Under the pieces are notes generated by a model. It was not told the origin of the DNA, did no database searches, and saw only the letters and a program-made list of their open reading frames with translations. A DNA stretch of 64,000 nucleotides from Acidobacteriota bacterium. Its GTDB lineage: Bacteria; Acidobacteriota; Vicinamibacteria; Vicinamibacterales; SCN-69-37. The position numbers and the translations under genes are program-made. Positions 26,389-34,279 of this stretch are shown here, piece by piece; the stretch's first letter is position 1, and each line of letters starts with the position of its first letter. The DNA is taken from NCBI GenBank assembly GCA_016716905.1, contig JADJUS010000004.1, positions 1 through 64,000 of the forward strand, written 5' to 3'.

Positions 26389-28161
26389 TCAGGCGAAGAT
26401 GTACCCCTTCCGATCGACGATCGCGTCGGCGAGCCGGCGGCGCGCCGCGATCGTGTCCACCGGCGTGACCTTGAGCAGTCGCCGCAGCGCCGCCAGCATC
26501 GTGCGCTGCGTGTCGCCGCCGGTCATGGCCTGGATGGCGGTTCGCGCCGCAGCGTCCGCGCGCAGGCCGGCGTCGTGCGTGAGCACGGCCGCCGCATCCG
26601 CCTGGAGCGCGGCTGTCGGCGATCCTGACGCGGCCGATTGTGCGGCCCGCAGCAGCGAGCTCTCGGCCACGAACGTGTCCATCATGATGTCCGAGGCCAG
26701 CATCAGCACTTCCTGTTGTTCTTCGAGCGCCGTGCCATAGGTCTGCATCGCCAGGCCCAGCACCATGATGGCCGTCTTTTTCATGCCGGCCACAGTTCCG
26801 GCGATCAGGTCGGCGGGCGCAGTACCGCTCGTGGCCGCGCCAGCCTGGGGCGTGAGCAGTTCATCCTGCAACCGCTTGGCCGCCGCAATGATCGGCACGC
26901 CGCCCTTGAGCGCGCGTTTGATGAGCATGCCGGGCACCAGGAGCCGATTGATCTCGTTGGTGCCTTCGAAAATACGATTCACCCTGGCGTCGCGGTAGTG
27001 ACGTTCAGCCGGGTAGTCACGCACGAATCCGTTGCCGCCATGAATTTGCACGTTTTCATCAAGGACGAAATCAAGCATCTCGCTGCCGGACACTTTCAGG
27101 AGCGACGCCTCGATCGCAAACTCCTCAAGCGCGGCCAGCGCCGCGGCCGGCGTGTGACCCGCGCGCGCGATCATCTCGTCGATGAGGCCCGTCGTGCGAT
27201 ACAGAATGCTCTCCACGCCGTACGTGCGCACGGTCATCTCGGCGAGTTTGTGGCGGATGGCGCCAAACGAGGCGATGGGTTGTCCGAACTGGCGTCGCGT
27301 CGTGGCATAGGTCGTCGACTCGCGCATCACAAATTTCGCCGCGCCGCTGCAGATGCCGGCAAGTTTCAGCCGCCCGTAATTGAGAACGTTGAACGCGATC
27401 TTGTGGCCCTTGCCCACTTCGCCGAGCAGGTTCTCTGCCGGTACGCGCGCGTCCTGCAGCACCAGGGGAGCCGTGGACGAGCCGTGCAGGCCCATCTTGT
27501 GTTCTTCCTTACCGGGCAACACGCCGGGAAACGAGCGCTCCACGATGAACGCGGAGAACTGTTCGCCATCCACTTTGGCAAACACGATGTAGAGATCGGC
27601 AAAGCCGCCGTTGGTGACCCACATCTTCTCGCCGTTCAGCAGCCACGAGCCGTCTGGCTGGCGCACGGCCTTCGCGCGAGCCCCGAGCGCATCCGACCCC
27701 GACCCCGCTTCACTCAGACAGTAGGCACCGACAATGTCGCCCGAGACGATGCGGGGGAGGTACTTGTGCTGTTGCGCCTCGCTGCCGAAACACAGGATGG
27801 GGATGATCGCGAGGCCCGTCTGGGCGCCGAACGTGGTGGAGAACGACGCGCTGCCGCCCATGCCTTCACCCACCACCACTGCCGCGGCCTTGTCGAGGCC
27901 GATGCCGCCGAACGCTTCGGGCACATCCGTGCCGAGCAGCCCAAGGTCACCGGCGCGTTTCACCAGCGCCCTGGCCAGCGTCCAGTCTTTCTGCTCAAGC
28001 CGCTCAAGGGCCGGCAGAATCTCTTTCACGACAAACTCTTCGGCGGTTTTCGCCATGAGTCGGTGTTCGTCGGACAGGCGTTCCGGCGTCAGCACGTCTT
28101 GTGGCGCGGTGGAGTCGAGCAGCCAGTCGGCGCCCCGGCGAACAGCAGATGTTGTGGTCAT
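26389..28161 (-). CDS. fadE: Acyl-CoA dehydrogenase (FadE, very-long-chain type)
   Basis: This 590-residue enzyme catalyses the first, FAD-dependent step of beta-oxidation. The order is an N-terminal helical domain, the FAD/substrate strand YCLSEAGSGSDALGARAKA (148-166), WVTNGG, the helical domain with RRQFGQPIASFGAI, QIHGGNGF, and the catalytic base Glu399 in FEGTNEINRLLVPGML. The roughly 180 extra C-terminal residues are what VLCAD-type enzymes and Bacillus FadE carry. ATG 28161 is chosen; it lies 8 bases after the thiolase stop. It is the last gene of the fad operon. No electron-transfer flavoprotein genes are in view, so the electron acceptor must be encoded elsewhere. Confidence 0.9.
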   Translation of the reverse strand: MTTTSAVRRGADWLLDSTAPQDVLTPERLSDEHRLMAKTAEEFVVKEILPALERLEQKDWTLARALVKRAGDLGLLGTDVPEAFGGIGLDKAAAVVVGEGMGGSASFSTTFGAQTGLAIIPILCFGSEAQQHKYLPRIVSGDIVGAYCLSEAGSGSDALGARAKAVRQPDGSWLLNGEKMWVTNGGFADLYIVFAKVDGEQFSAFIVERSFPGVLPGKEEHKMGLHGSSTAPLVLQDARVPAENLLGEVGKGHKIAFNVLNYGRLKLAGICSGAAKFVMRESTTYATTRRQFGQPIASFGAIRHKLAEMTVRTYGVESILYRTTGLIDEMIARAGHTPAAALAALEEFAIEASLLKVSGSEMLDFVLDENVQIHGGNGFVRDYPAERHYRDARVNRIFEGTNEINRLLVPGMLIKRALKGGVPIIAAAKRLQDELLTPQAGAATSGTAPADLIAGTVAGMKKTAIMVLGLAMQTYGTALEEQQEVLMLASDIMMDTFVAESSLLRAAQSAASGSPTAALQADAAAVLTHDAGLRADAAARTAIQAMTGGDTQRTMLAALRRLLKVTPVDTIAARRRLADAIVDRKGYIFA

Positions 28162-28168
28162 GATGGCC

Positions 28169-29325
28169 TCAGGCAGAAAGACGTTCGAAGATGGCGGCAG
28201 CGCCCATGCCGCCGCCCACACACATGGTGACCAGGCCGTACCGGCCCTGTCGCCGGCGCAGCTCGTACAACAGCGACGTGGTCAGGCGCGCGCCCGTGCA
28301 GCCCAGAGGATGCCCCAGCGCAATGGCGCCGCCATTCACATTCAGGCGATCGGGATCGATCGGCAGCACCTGCGTACACGCCAGCACCTGCGCCGCAAAC
28401 GCTTCGTTGAGTTCCACCAGGTCCATCGCGTCAAGCGTGAGCCCGCTCTTCGACAGCACTTTGCGGATGGCCGGCACTGGTCCAATGCCGAACATTTCCG
28501 GCTTCACGCCGGCGGTGGCGTAACCCACGAACCTCGCCAGCGGCGTCAATCCGAGCGCCTGTGCCCGGCCGCACTCATGACAATGACCGCGGCTGCCGCG
28601 TCGCTGGTCTGCGACGAATTGCCAGCGGTGACCGTGCCCTGCACGTGGAATGCCGGTCGAAGTCCTGCCAGCGCGGCGACTGACGTATCCCGCCGCGGTC
28701 CCTCATCAACCCCCATCGTTACCGTCCCGGTGAGCGTGTGAACGTCCACAGGGACGATCTCGTCGGTGAAACGGCCCGCGTCGATCGCCGCGATCGCCCG
28801 CGCGTGGCTTTGCAGGGCGAATGCATCCTGCGCTTCGCGTGTGATCTGGCTCTCGCGCGCGTGGTTCTCGGCCACGAGGCCCGTGCTCAAATACACGTCA
28901 GGGTAGTCGCGCACGAGCGTCGGGTTCGGCGCCACTTTGTGGCCGCCCATCGGCACCAGGCTCATGGACTCGGTGCCGCCCGCGATGATGACGTCGGCGG
29001 CGCCCACCATGATTCGGCCGGCAGCCTGTGCGATGGCTTCCAGGCCCGACGCGCAGAACCGGTTCACGGTCACCGCGGAGGCCGAGACGGGTATGCCCGC
29101 GCGCAGACTCGCGATGCGCGCCACGTTGAGGCCCTGCTCGGCTTCCGGCATGGCACAGCCGAGGATCACATCCTCAACTTCGGCGGGGTCCAGATTCGGG
29201 ACGCGTCGCAGTACCTCCGCCAGCACCAGCGACGCGAGATCGTCCGGCCGGGTCGTGCGAAACATGCCCTTGGGGGCGCGTCCGATCGGGGTGCGTACGG
29301 CGGCGACGACCACTGCGTCAATCAT
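28169..29325 (-). CDS. fadA: Acetyl-CoA acyltransferase / thiolase (frameshifted)
   Basis: Thiolase cleaves 3-ketoacyl-CoA in the last step of beta-oxidation. Cys91 in [14 protein letters not shown] is the acyl-accepting Cys, and GGTESMS follows. After [11 protein letters not shown] the frame breaks at a CCC run (28564-28566 on the + strand). One missing base restores [20 protein letters not shown] and the second half. That half carries NEAFAAQ, the catalytic His in [16 protein letters not shown] and Cys in MCVGGGMG. All active-site residues survive, so a one-base consensus error or very recent mutation is likely. Joined length is near 385 residues, normal for the family. Both ends overlap or nearly touch the neighbouring operon genes. 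Confidence 0.88.
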
Positions 29326-29951
29326 GAGAAGTCTCCCAGCAGGTCTTCGAGGGCGTCTCCCACTTCACGACCCTGTCCATCAAACAGATGCGACGCACCG
29401 TCTACCACCACCAGCTCCTTCGGCTCGTGGCAGCGCGCGTAAAACGCGCGGAGGTCCTTCAGCGGGCACAGTTCATCAAGTTCGCCCTGCACAAAAAACT
29501 TCGGCTTCGTGCTCTCGAGCGTCTGCGTGAAGTCGTATCCCTCGCGCGTCACTGGAGGCGCCACGGCGATGAGTGCCGACACGCGCGGGTCACTCGCTCC
29601 CGTTTCGAGGGCAATCCACGAGCCGAATGAAAACCCCGCGGCCCAGAGCGGCACGCCGGGAAATCGATCGTGCATCTCGTTGAGCGCTGCGCGGTAGTCA
29701 TCCACTTCGCCGCGCCCCTGATCGAAGGCGCCTGCGCTGGCGCCCACACCCCGGAAGTTGAACCGCAGCACCGCACACCCGGCGCGCACAAGGCCCTTGG
29801 CCCCGTGATAGACGGCGCGCGTGTGCATGGTGCCGCCGTACGACGGGTGTGGATGTCCAAACACAACGGCCGCGCGCAGCGGCGCGGAGGCGGGCGGCAC
29901 GTCGAGCAACGCTTCAAGCGGACCGGCGGGACCTGGAATCGTCAGCTGCAT
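29322..29951 (-). CDS. Alpha/beta hydrolase
   Basis: This 209-residue protein has the fold of small dienelactone-hydrolase/'KANL3-Tex30'-like enzymes: AVVFGHPHPSYGG, VLRFNFRGVGASAG, the nucleophile elbow GFSFGS with Ser108, an acidic residue in GELDELCP and the His in GASHLFDGQ. No lid domain is evident. It sits inside the fad operon (four-base overlap with the thiolase start and ten-base overlap with the next hydrolase), so an acyl-CoA or ester thioesterase role is a reasonable guess, unproven. Confidence 0.8.
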   Translation of the reverse strand: MQLTIPGPAGPLEALLDVPPASAPLRAAVVFGHPHPSYGGTMHTRAVYHGAKGLVRAGCAVLRFNFRGVGASAGAFDQGRGEVDDYRAALNEMHDRFPGVPLWAAGFSFGSWIALETGASDPRVSALIAVAPPVTREGYDFTQTLESTKPKFFVQGELDELCPLKDLRAFYARCHEPKELVVVDGASHLFDGQGREVGDALEDLLGDFS

Positions 29952-30733
29952 TGCCTCATGGCCTCACAATCAGTTGCATCGAGGAACTCATGTACGAGAA
30001 CGGAAAAATCGTCGGGCCGAGAGACCACGCCGATATGGCCGGTCCGCGAGAGTCGTGAAAACGTCGAGCCGGGAATCAGGGTCAGATAGTGCAGCGTGCT
30101 CTGCACCGGCACCACGCGATCGAGCTTGGGCTCGCCGGTGATGAGATGTGTGGGCGCCGTGATGCGTGCGCACTCGGACGCGATGTCCGTCGCCTGCCAG
30201 GCGTGCACCCATCGCGCCATCTTCCGCGGGGACGCCGGATGGGTCAGCACCTGCCAGACGTACTCGGCGGTGAACGCGACGCGCCCGCGCCACGTGGGTT
30301 TCGCCGCGAAAATCTCGGGCGCCAGTCGCCGCACCCCACGAATCGCAAACAGCGGCAGTTTCGTGATGGGGCTCTTCACCATGTCTCGATCGAGTGGGCC
30401 AAGCCGCATCTGGGGCGATGGCGATGAGACCAGCACCAGGGCGCCGACGCGATTCGGATACCGTGCGGCGAAGCGCGCCGCCACCAACCCGCCGAACGAC
30501 ACGCCGACGAGCACGACGGGTGCGCCTCCTGCGCGGTCAATCAACCGATTGATCGTGGCCATCCACTGCTCGAACGGATCGCCGGTGCCGTCTTCGTCGT
30601 TGAGCGAAAAGGTCCACACGCCACCTTCGCCCAATGGGCTCCGCCGGGCCAGCGCGTCAATCGCCGGGCGCATCCATTCCCATCGGCCTTGAATGCCGGG
30701 AATGATCACGATTGGAAGCGAATCGAGGGGCAT
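29942..30733 (-). CDS. Alpha/beta hydrolase
   Basis: This 263-residue protein starts LPIVIIPGIQGRWEWM (oxyanion region) and has the elbow VGVSFGGLVAARF with Ser79. A helical lid covers residues 125-180, APTHLITGEPKLDRVVP carries the likely Asp, and SRTGHIGVVS the likely catalytic His. It starts directly after the stop of the hydroxyacyl-CoA dehydrogenase gene. A second hydrolase follows with overlap. Two unlike hydrolases within a beta-oxidation operon suggest release of fatty acids from esters or CoA (inference). Confidence 0.78.
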   Translation of the reverse strand: MPLDSLPIVIIPGIQGRWEWMRPAIDALARRSPLGEGGVWTFSLNDEDGTGDPFEQWMATINRLIDRAGGAPVVLVGVSFGGLVAARFAARYPNRVGALVLVSSPSPQMRLGPLDRDMVKSPITKLPLFAIRGVRRLAPEIFAAKPTWRGRVAFTAEYVWQVLTHPASPRKMARWVHAWQATDIASECARITAPTHLITGEPKLDRVVPVQSTLHYLTLIPGSTFSRLSRTGHIGVVSRPDDFSVLVHEFLDATDCEAMRQCS

Positions 30734-32971
30734 CTAGTTTCTCAACGTCTTCCCGGTTTTCAACGTGTACGCGATCCGTTCGAGCGTCTTGGGCTCTCCG
30801 CACAAGCTCAGGAAGGCCTCACGTTCAAGGTCGAGGATTTGATCTTCTGAAAGAGTGGTTGCGTGCGGGACGTTGCCGCCCGTCAGGATCCACGCGAGTT
30901 TGCGGCCGATGACCACGTCGTGATCGCTGAGCCGGCCGGCGCGCCAGGCGAGGTGAACGCCAAGTGACAACGTCGCAAACGCCGTGGGGCCGCCCACCGG
31001 GATTGCGGCGCGCCGCGCCGGCGCCTGGTAGCCCGCGCGCGCCAGACCCAGAGCGACGGCTTTTGCATCGGTGATGAGCCGTTCGCGGTTCATCGAGATG
31101 CCGTCAGATTTCTGCAAATACCCAAGCCGCTTCGCATCCGGGCCACTCGTTGAGACCTTGCCGAAGCCGATGGTCTCAAACGCCACTTGCGCGTCAGGTT
31201 GTCGCAGCATCATCTCTTTCGTGCCGCCGCCCGCGGGGATCAGGCCGACGCCCACCTCGACCAGGCCCATGTAGGTTTCGGCTGCCGCCTGTACGCGGTC
31301 GCCGTGCAGGCTCAGTTCGCATCCGCCACCAAGCGTCAGGCCGCCTGGCGCGATGACCACGGGCACCGCCGCCGTCTTGAGCGCCATCGTCGCGCCCTGG
31401 AAGGCGCGGATCATCAGGTCCACCTCGTCCCAGTTGCCTTCCTGGGCCTCGAGCAGGAGCAACATCAGGTTGGCGCCGGCCGAGAAGTTCGGCGCGTCGT
31501 TGCCCACCACCAGGGCCTCAAAGTTGGCCTCCGCCTCGCGCACGCCCGCCTGCAGCATGGCGATCGAGTCGCCACCGATGGCGTTCATCTTGGAGTGGAA
31601 CTCCACGCAGAGGCATCCGTCGCCCACGTCGATCAGGCTCGCGCCTTCGTTGGTCGCGACGATGGCGCCTCGATCACGCGCGGATTGAAGAATCAGCAGG
31701 TCAGGTGCCGCGGCGGGGAGCCGGCCTTCGCGGAACCGCGCGCGCCCCTGCAGCATCGCGGGGCGTTCGGTCACGCCGCAGGCGGCCAACACGTTGTCCA
31801 CGCCAATCGCGTCCCACAATTCGAATGGGCCGAGGTCCCAGCCGAAACCCCAGCGCATGGCGCGATCAATGTCGTTGATGTCGTGCGCAATGTCGTCCGC
31901 GATTCGCGCGGCGTAGAGCAGCGTCGGTCCGAGCGTGCGTCGCAGGAGGTCGCCGGTCTTGTGTTTGCCCAGGAAGAGATCGCGGGTGCGGGCGCCGGTG
32001 TCCGTGGTGCCACGTGCGGCGTCCAACTCCGGGAGGCGCACGGACTGTTTCTCGCGATACGTCAATGACGCGGGGTCGAGAGTCAGAATCTCAGTGGCGC
32101 CCGCGGTGCGCGTCTTTTTGTAGAAGCCCTGACCCGTCTTGTCGCCCAGCAGTCCGCGCTCGAGCATGGCGGCCACAAACGGTGGCGGCACAAACGCGCG
32201 GCGGTCTTCCTCCTGGGGAAGGCGCACCGACAGATCGTGCGCAACCTTGGCGAGGATATCGAGGCCCGCGATATCCACGGTGCGGAACGTGGCACTCTTG
32301 GGCCGGCCGATGATCGGTCCGGTCATGGCGTCCACTTCTTCAATCGACACACTGCCGTCGGCCACGGCATCGAGCAACCGCACGACGCCGAAGAGGCCGA
32401 GGTGATTGGCGATGAAGGCCGGCGTGTCTTTCGCCTCAACGACGCCTTTGCCCAGCAGGTCATCAAGCCAGCCGCGCACGCGCGCCGTGACTGCCGGGTC
32501 GGTGTCGGCGGTGGCGATGAGTTCCACCAGCCGCAGGTATCGGGGCGGGTTGAAGAAGTGTGTGCCCGTCCAGTGGCGCCTGAATCCTTCCGAGCGTCCC
32601 TCTGCGACCAGTGCCAGCGGAATACCCGACGTGTTGGACGAGACCACGGCGTGTGGCGCGCGCACGGCATCGATGCGCTCGGCCAGGGCCTGTTTGACGC
32701 CAAGGTTCTCGATGACGGCTTCGAGAATCCAGTCGACGGTGGCGAGCGGTGACAGGTCATCCAGGCTGCCGGTGTGGATGAGTGCCGCATTGTCTGGCAC
32801 AAAAAACGGATCGGGCTTGAGCCCGCGTGCCCGCGCCAGGCCGGCGGCGGCCGCTTCAGCGGTCACATCAAGGAGGTGAACGGGGATGCCGGCATTGGCC
32901 AGGTGCGCCGCAATCTGCGCACCCATCGTGCCCGCGCCAAGGACCGCTGCGGAACGAAGGCGGTGCGTCAT
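30734..32971 (-). CDS. fadN: 3-hydroxyacyl-CoA dehydrogenase / enoyl-CoA hydratase (FadN-type)
   Basis: This 745-residue bifunctional enzyme hydrates enoyl-CoA and oxidises 3-hydroxyacyl-CoA. The dehydrogenase comes first: AAVLGAGTMGAQIAAHLA (NAD site, G12-x-G-x-x-G17), VVSSNTSGIPL, the catalytic His in GTHFFNPPRYLRLVE, and the C-terminal helices with GDKTGQGFYKK. The hydratase follows from about residue 450: NFSAGANLMLLL, GGGCELSLHGDRV and the second Glu in MGLVEVGVGLIPAGGG. This order (dehydrogenase, then hydratase) is that of Bacillus FadN rather than of E. coli FadB. It overlaps the TetR stop by four bases. Confidence 0.88.
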   Translation of the reverse strand: MTHRLRSAAVLGAGTMGAQIAAHLANAGIPVHLLDVTAEAAAAGLARARGLKPDPFFVPDNAALIHTGSLDDLSPLATVDWILEAVIENLGVKQALAERIDAVRAPHAVVSSNTSGIPLALVAEGRSEGFRRHWTGTHFFNPPRYLRLVELIATADTDPAVTARVRGWLDDLLGKGVVEAKDTPAFIANHLGLFGVVRLLDAVADGSVSIEEVDAMTGPIIGRPKSATFRTVDIAGLDILAKVAHDLSVRLPQEEDRRAFVPPPFVAAMLERGLLGDKTGQGFYKKTRTAGATEILTLDPASLTYREKQSVRLPELDAARGTTDTGARTRDLFLGKHKTGDLLRRTLGPTLLYAARIADDIAHDINDIDRAMRWGFGWDLGPFELWDAIGVDNVLAACGVTERPAMLQGRARFREGRLPAAAPDLLILQSARDRGAIVATNEGASLIDVGDGCLCVEFHSKMNAIGGDSIAMLQAGVREAEANFEALVVGNDAPNFSAGANLMLLLLEAQEGNWDEVDLMIRAFQGATMALKTAAVPVVIAPGGLTLGGGCELSLHGDRVQAAAETYMGLVEVGVGLIPAGGGTKEMMLRQPDAQVAFETIGFGKVSTSGPDAKRLGYLQKSDGISMNRERLITDAKAVALGLARAGYQAPARRAAIPVGGPTAFATLSLGVHLAWRAGRLSDHDVVIGRKLAWILTGGNVPHATTLSEDQILDLEREAFLSLCGEPKTLERIAYTLKTGKTLRN

Positions 32972-33582
32972 GATGCGCTCACTCCGTGCAGGAACACATC
33001 CACCACCGCATCCGCATCGTCGGCCAGCGTGTAGCGGCGGTCAGAGAGGATCCAGTTGGTGGCCATTTCGTCGAGGGCGCCGAAGAAGACTTTGGCGGCG
33101 AGCGTGGCGGGGACCTGTGCGCGAAAGGCGCCGCGCGCCTGGCCGTCGGCGATGGTGTCGCGAATGAGGCCGAGGTAGTCGCGCAGCCGCGACGTCGAGA
33201 GGCGCGCCATGAATTTCGTGGACTGCCGCAGCTCCACCTGAAACACCACCGCGAGGTCGCGGTCGCTTCCCAGGCGCGCGAGATGGAGGTGTGCGATGCG
33301 GCGCAAGCGGGCGGTCGGGTCGTCGATGGTCGCCAGGGTCTCGCGGCCTTCGCGGATGGCGTCCTGCATGGTGCGATCGAACACGCTGATCAGCAGTTCG
33401 TCCTTGCTGCGGAAGTAGAGGTAGACGGTGCCGGCGGCGATTCCGGCCCGGCGTGCGATGTCGGCGACCTGTGCGCCGAAGAACCCGCGCTCGGCGAACA
33501 CGCGCGTGGCGGCGTCAAGGATGAGGACGCGTTTGTCGGCGTCGGGGGCGGGTGGGCGTGGCATGCGGAGGGTGCGGGCCAT
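32968..33582 (-). CDS. TetR-family regulator of the fad operon (FadR/YsiA-like)
   Basis: The 204-residue protein has an N-terminal helix-turn-helix (ILDAATRVFAERGFFGAQVA, DIARRAGIAAGTVYLYFRSK, about 20-61) and a helical ligand domain resembling the acyl-CoA-binding TetR_C group (FQVELRQSTKFMARL, KVFFGALDEMATNWIL). It is the first gene of the operon that degrades acyl-CoA. Five bases upstream of its start lies a palindrome close to the FadR box, so it most likely represses itself and the downstream genes until acyl-CoA is present (inference from known FadR/YsiA). Confidence 0.85.
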   Translation of the reverse strand: MARTLRMPRPPAPDADKRVLILDAATRVFAERGFFGAQVADIARRAGIAAGTVYLYFRSKDELLISVFDRTMQDAIREGRETLATIDDPTARLRRIAHLHLARLGSDRDLAVVFQVELRQSTKFMARLSTSRLRDYLGLIRDTIADGQARGAFRAQVPATLAAKVFFGALDEMATNWILSDRRYTLADDADAVVDVFLHGVSAS

Positions 33583-33586
33583 ATGC

Positions 33587-33604
33587 TGAATGAATGTTCA
33601 TTCA
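33587..33604. promoter_or_regulatory. FadR-like operator palindrome
   Basis: TGAATGAATGTTCATTCA is an inverted repeat with perfect 8-base arms and a 2-base centre. It differs at one defined position from the Bacillus subtilis FadR (YsiA) consensus as I recall it, TGAATGAMTANTCATTCA. It lies directly upstream of the TetR gene and overlaps the expected -10 region of a promoter whose -35 (TTGACG on the minus strand) is at 33618-33623. Confidence 0.75.
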
Positions 33605-33617
33605 TTTCACGACCAAT

Positions 33618-33623
33618 CGTCAA
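33618..33623 (-). promoter_or_regulatory. Probable -35 of the fad operon promoter
   Basis: TTGACG on the minus strand. A 17-base spacer places the -10 (TGAACA, a weak match) at 33595-33600, inside the FadR-like operator. Binding of a repressor there would block RNA polymerase. Confidence 0.45.
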
Positions 33624-33673
33624 GGTTGTAATGGCAGTTGTAACAGAGGTCGTCGACGGTCGTAGTTAGGGGC

Positions 33674-33946
33674 ATGTTAGACGCGGCCCAGCAGCAACTT
33701 CTGGTGACTCGGCTCAACCGGGTCGAGGGGCAGGTACGCGGGATCCGGCGGATGGTGCAGGAGCCCCGTCTGTGTGTGGAGATCCTGCAGCAGCTCTCGG
33801 CGGCCGAGGCCGCTTTGAATCGAATCAGTCTGGCCGTCCTGCGGACGCACGTCGAACAGTGCGTCCCGTCGGGCGTCGAACAGGGCCGAGAAGAAGGCCA
33901 GGCCCGTTTGAAGGAACTGGTCGACATTTTCGACCGGTTCTCCTGA
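33674..33946 (+). CDS. CsoR/RcnR-family metal-sensing repressor
   Basis: The 90-residue all-helical protein matches the DUF156/CsoR family: LLVTRLNRVEGQVRGIRRMV near the start, Cys34 in RLCVEIL, His59 and Cys63 in LRTHVEQCV. Cys-His-Cys is the Cu(I)-binding set of CsoR-type members. Such proteins repress metal-efflux genes until metal binds. No copper exporter lies in view, so the target is unknown. It diverges from the fad operon. A ribosome site (AGGGG) precedes ATG 33674 by a few bases. Confidence 0.85.
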   Translation: MLDAAQQQLLVTRLNRVEGQVRGIRRMVQEPRLCVEILQQLSAAEAALNRISLAVLRTHVEQCVPSGVEQGREEGQARLKELVDIFDRFS

Positions 33947-34020
33947 AGACCGGCCGCGGCCGGACGTTCCCGCACCCCTATCCGCCCGTTTGATCACGCC
34001 TTTCTTTGATCACGCCTTTC

Positions 34021-34088
34021 CTCGTAGGGCGGCCTGAACCTCAAGGCCGCCGACAGCCGCGGCGTTGAGGCCCACGCCGCGCTACGAC
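34021..34088. repeat. REP-like palindromic element (copy 3) in the CsoR-receptor gap
   Basis: CGTAGGGCGGCCTGAACCTC with AAGGCCGCC, then GCGGCGTTGAGGCCCACGCC with GCGCTACG. The two halves are palindromic and the ends CGTAG/CTACG pair. Just upstream, TTTGATCACGCCTTTC occurs twice in tandem (33989-34020). Together with the promoter at 34130-34158 this accounts for the 333-base stretch before the first receptor gene. Confidence 0.65.
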
Positions 34089-34129
34089 AGGGCAGAAATC
34101 TGCCTGTTTTCGGCCAAATTGTCCGTTTC

Positions 34130-34158
34130 TTGACGTACTCCCTACTCCACGATAGTAT
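34130..34158 (+). promoter_or_regulatory. Promoter of receptor gene 1
   Basis: TTGACG, a 17-base spacer, and TAGTAT. The start of transcription would be near 34166, leaving a leader of about 115 bases. The other two receptor genes have the same arrangement. Confidence 0.6.
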
Positions 34159-34279
34159 CCGCGCCATTACAACAGCTTGGCTGGTGATGGGGGTTTGACC
34201 CTCTTCGCACATTGCGTGTGCGGTTGTGAACGGGTTCGACGTGAACCTGACCCTGCAGTGACTGATGGAGGAGAAAAGG

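Noticed and set aside
26638..28230. 530-codon open frame opposite the acyl-CoA dehydrogenase
   Set aside because: Shadow of a gene with clear catalytic residues on the other strand.
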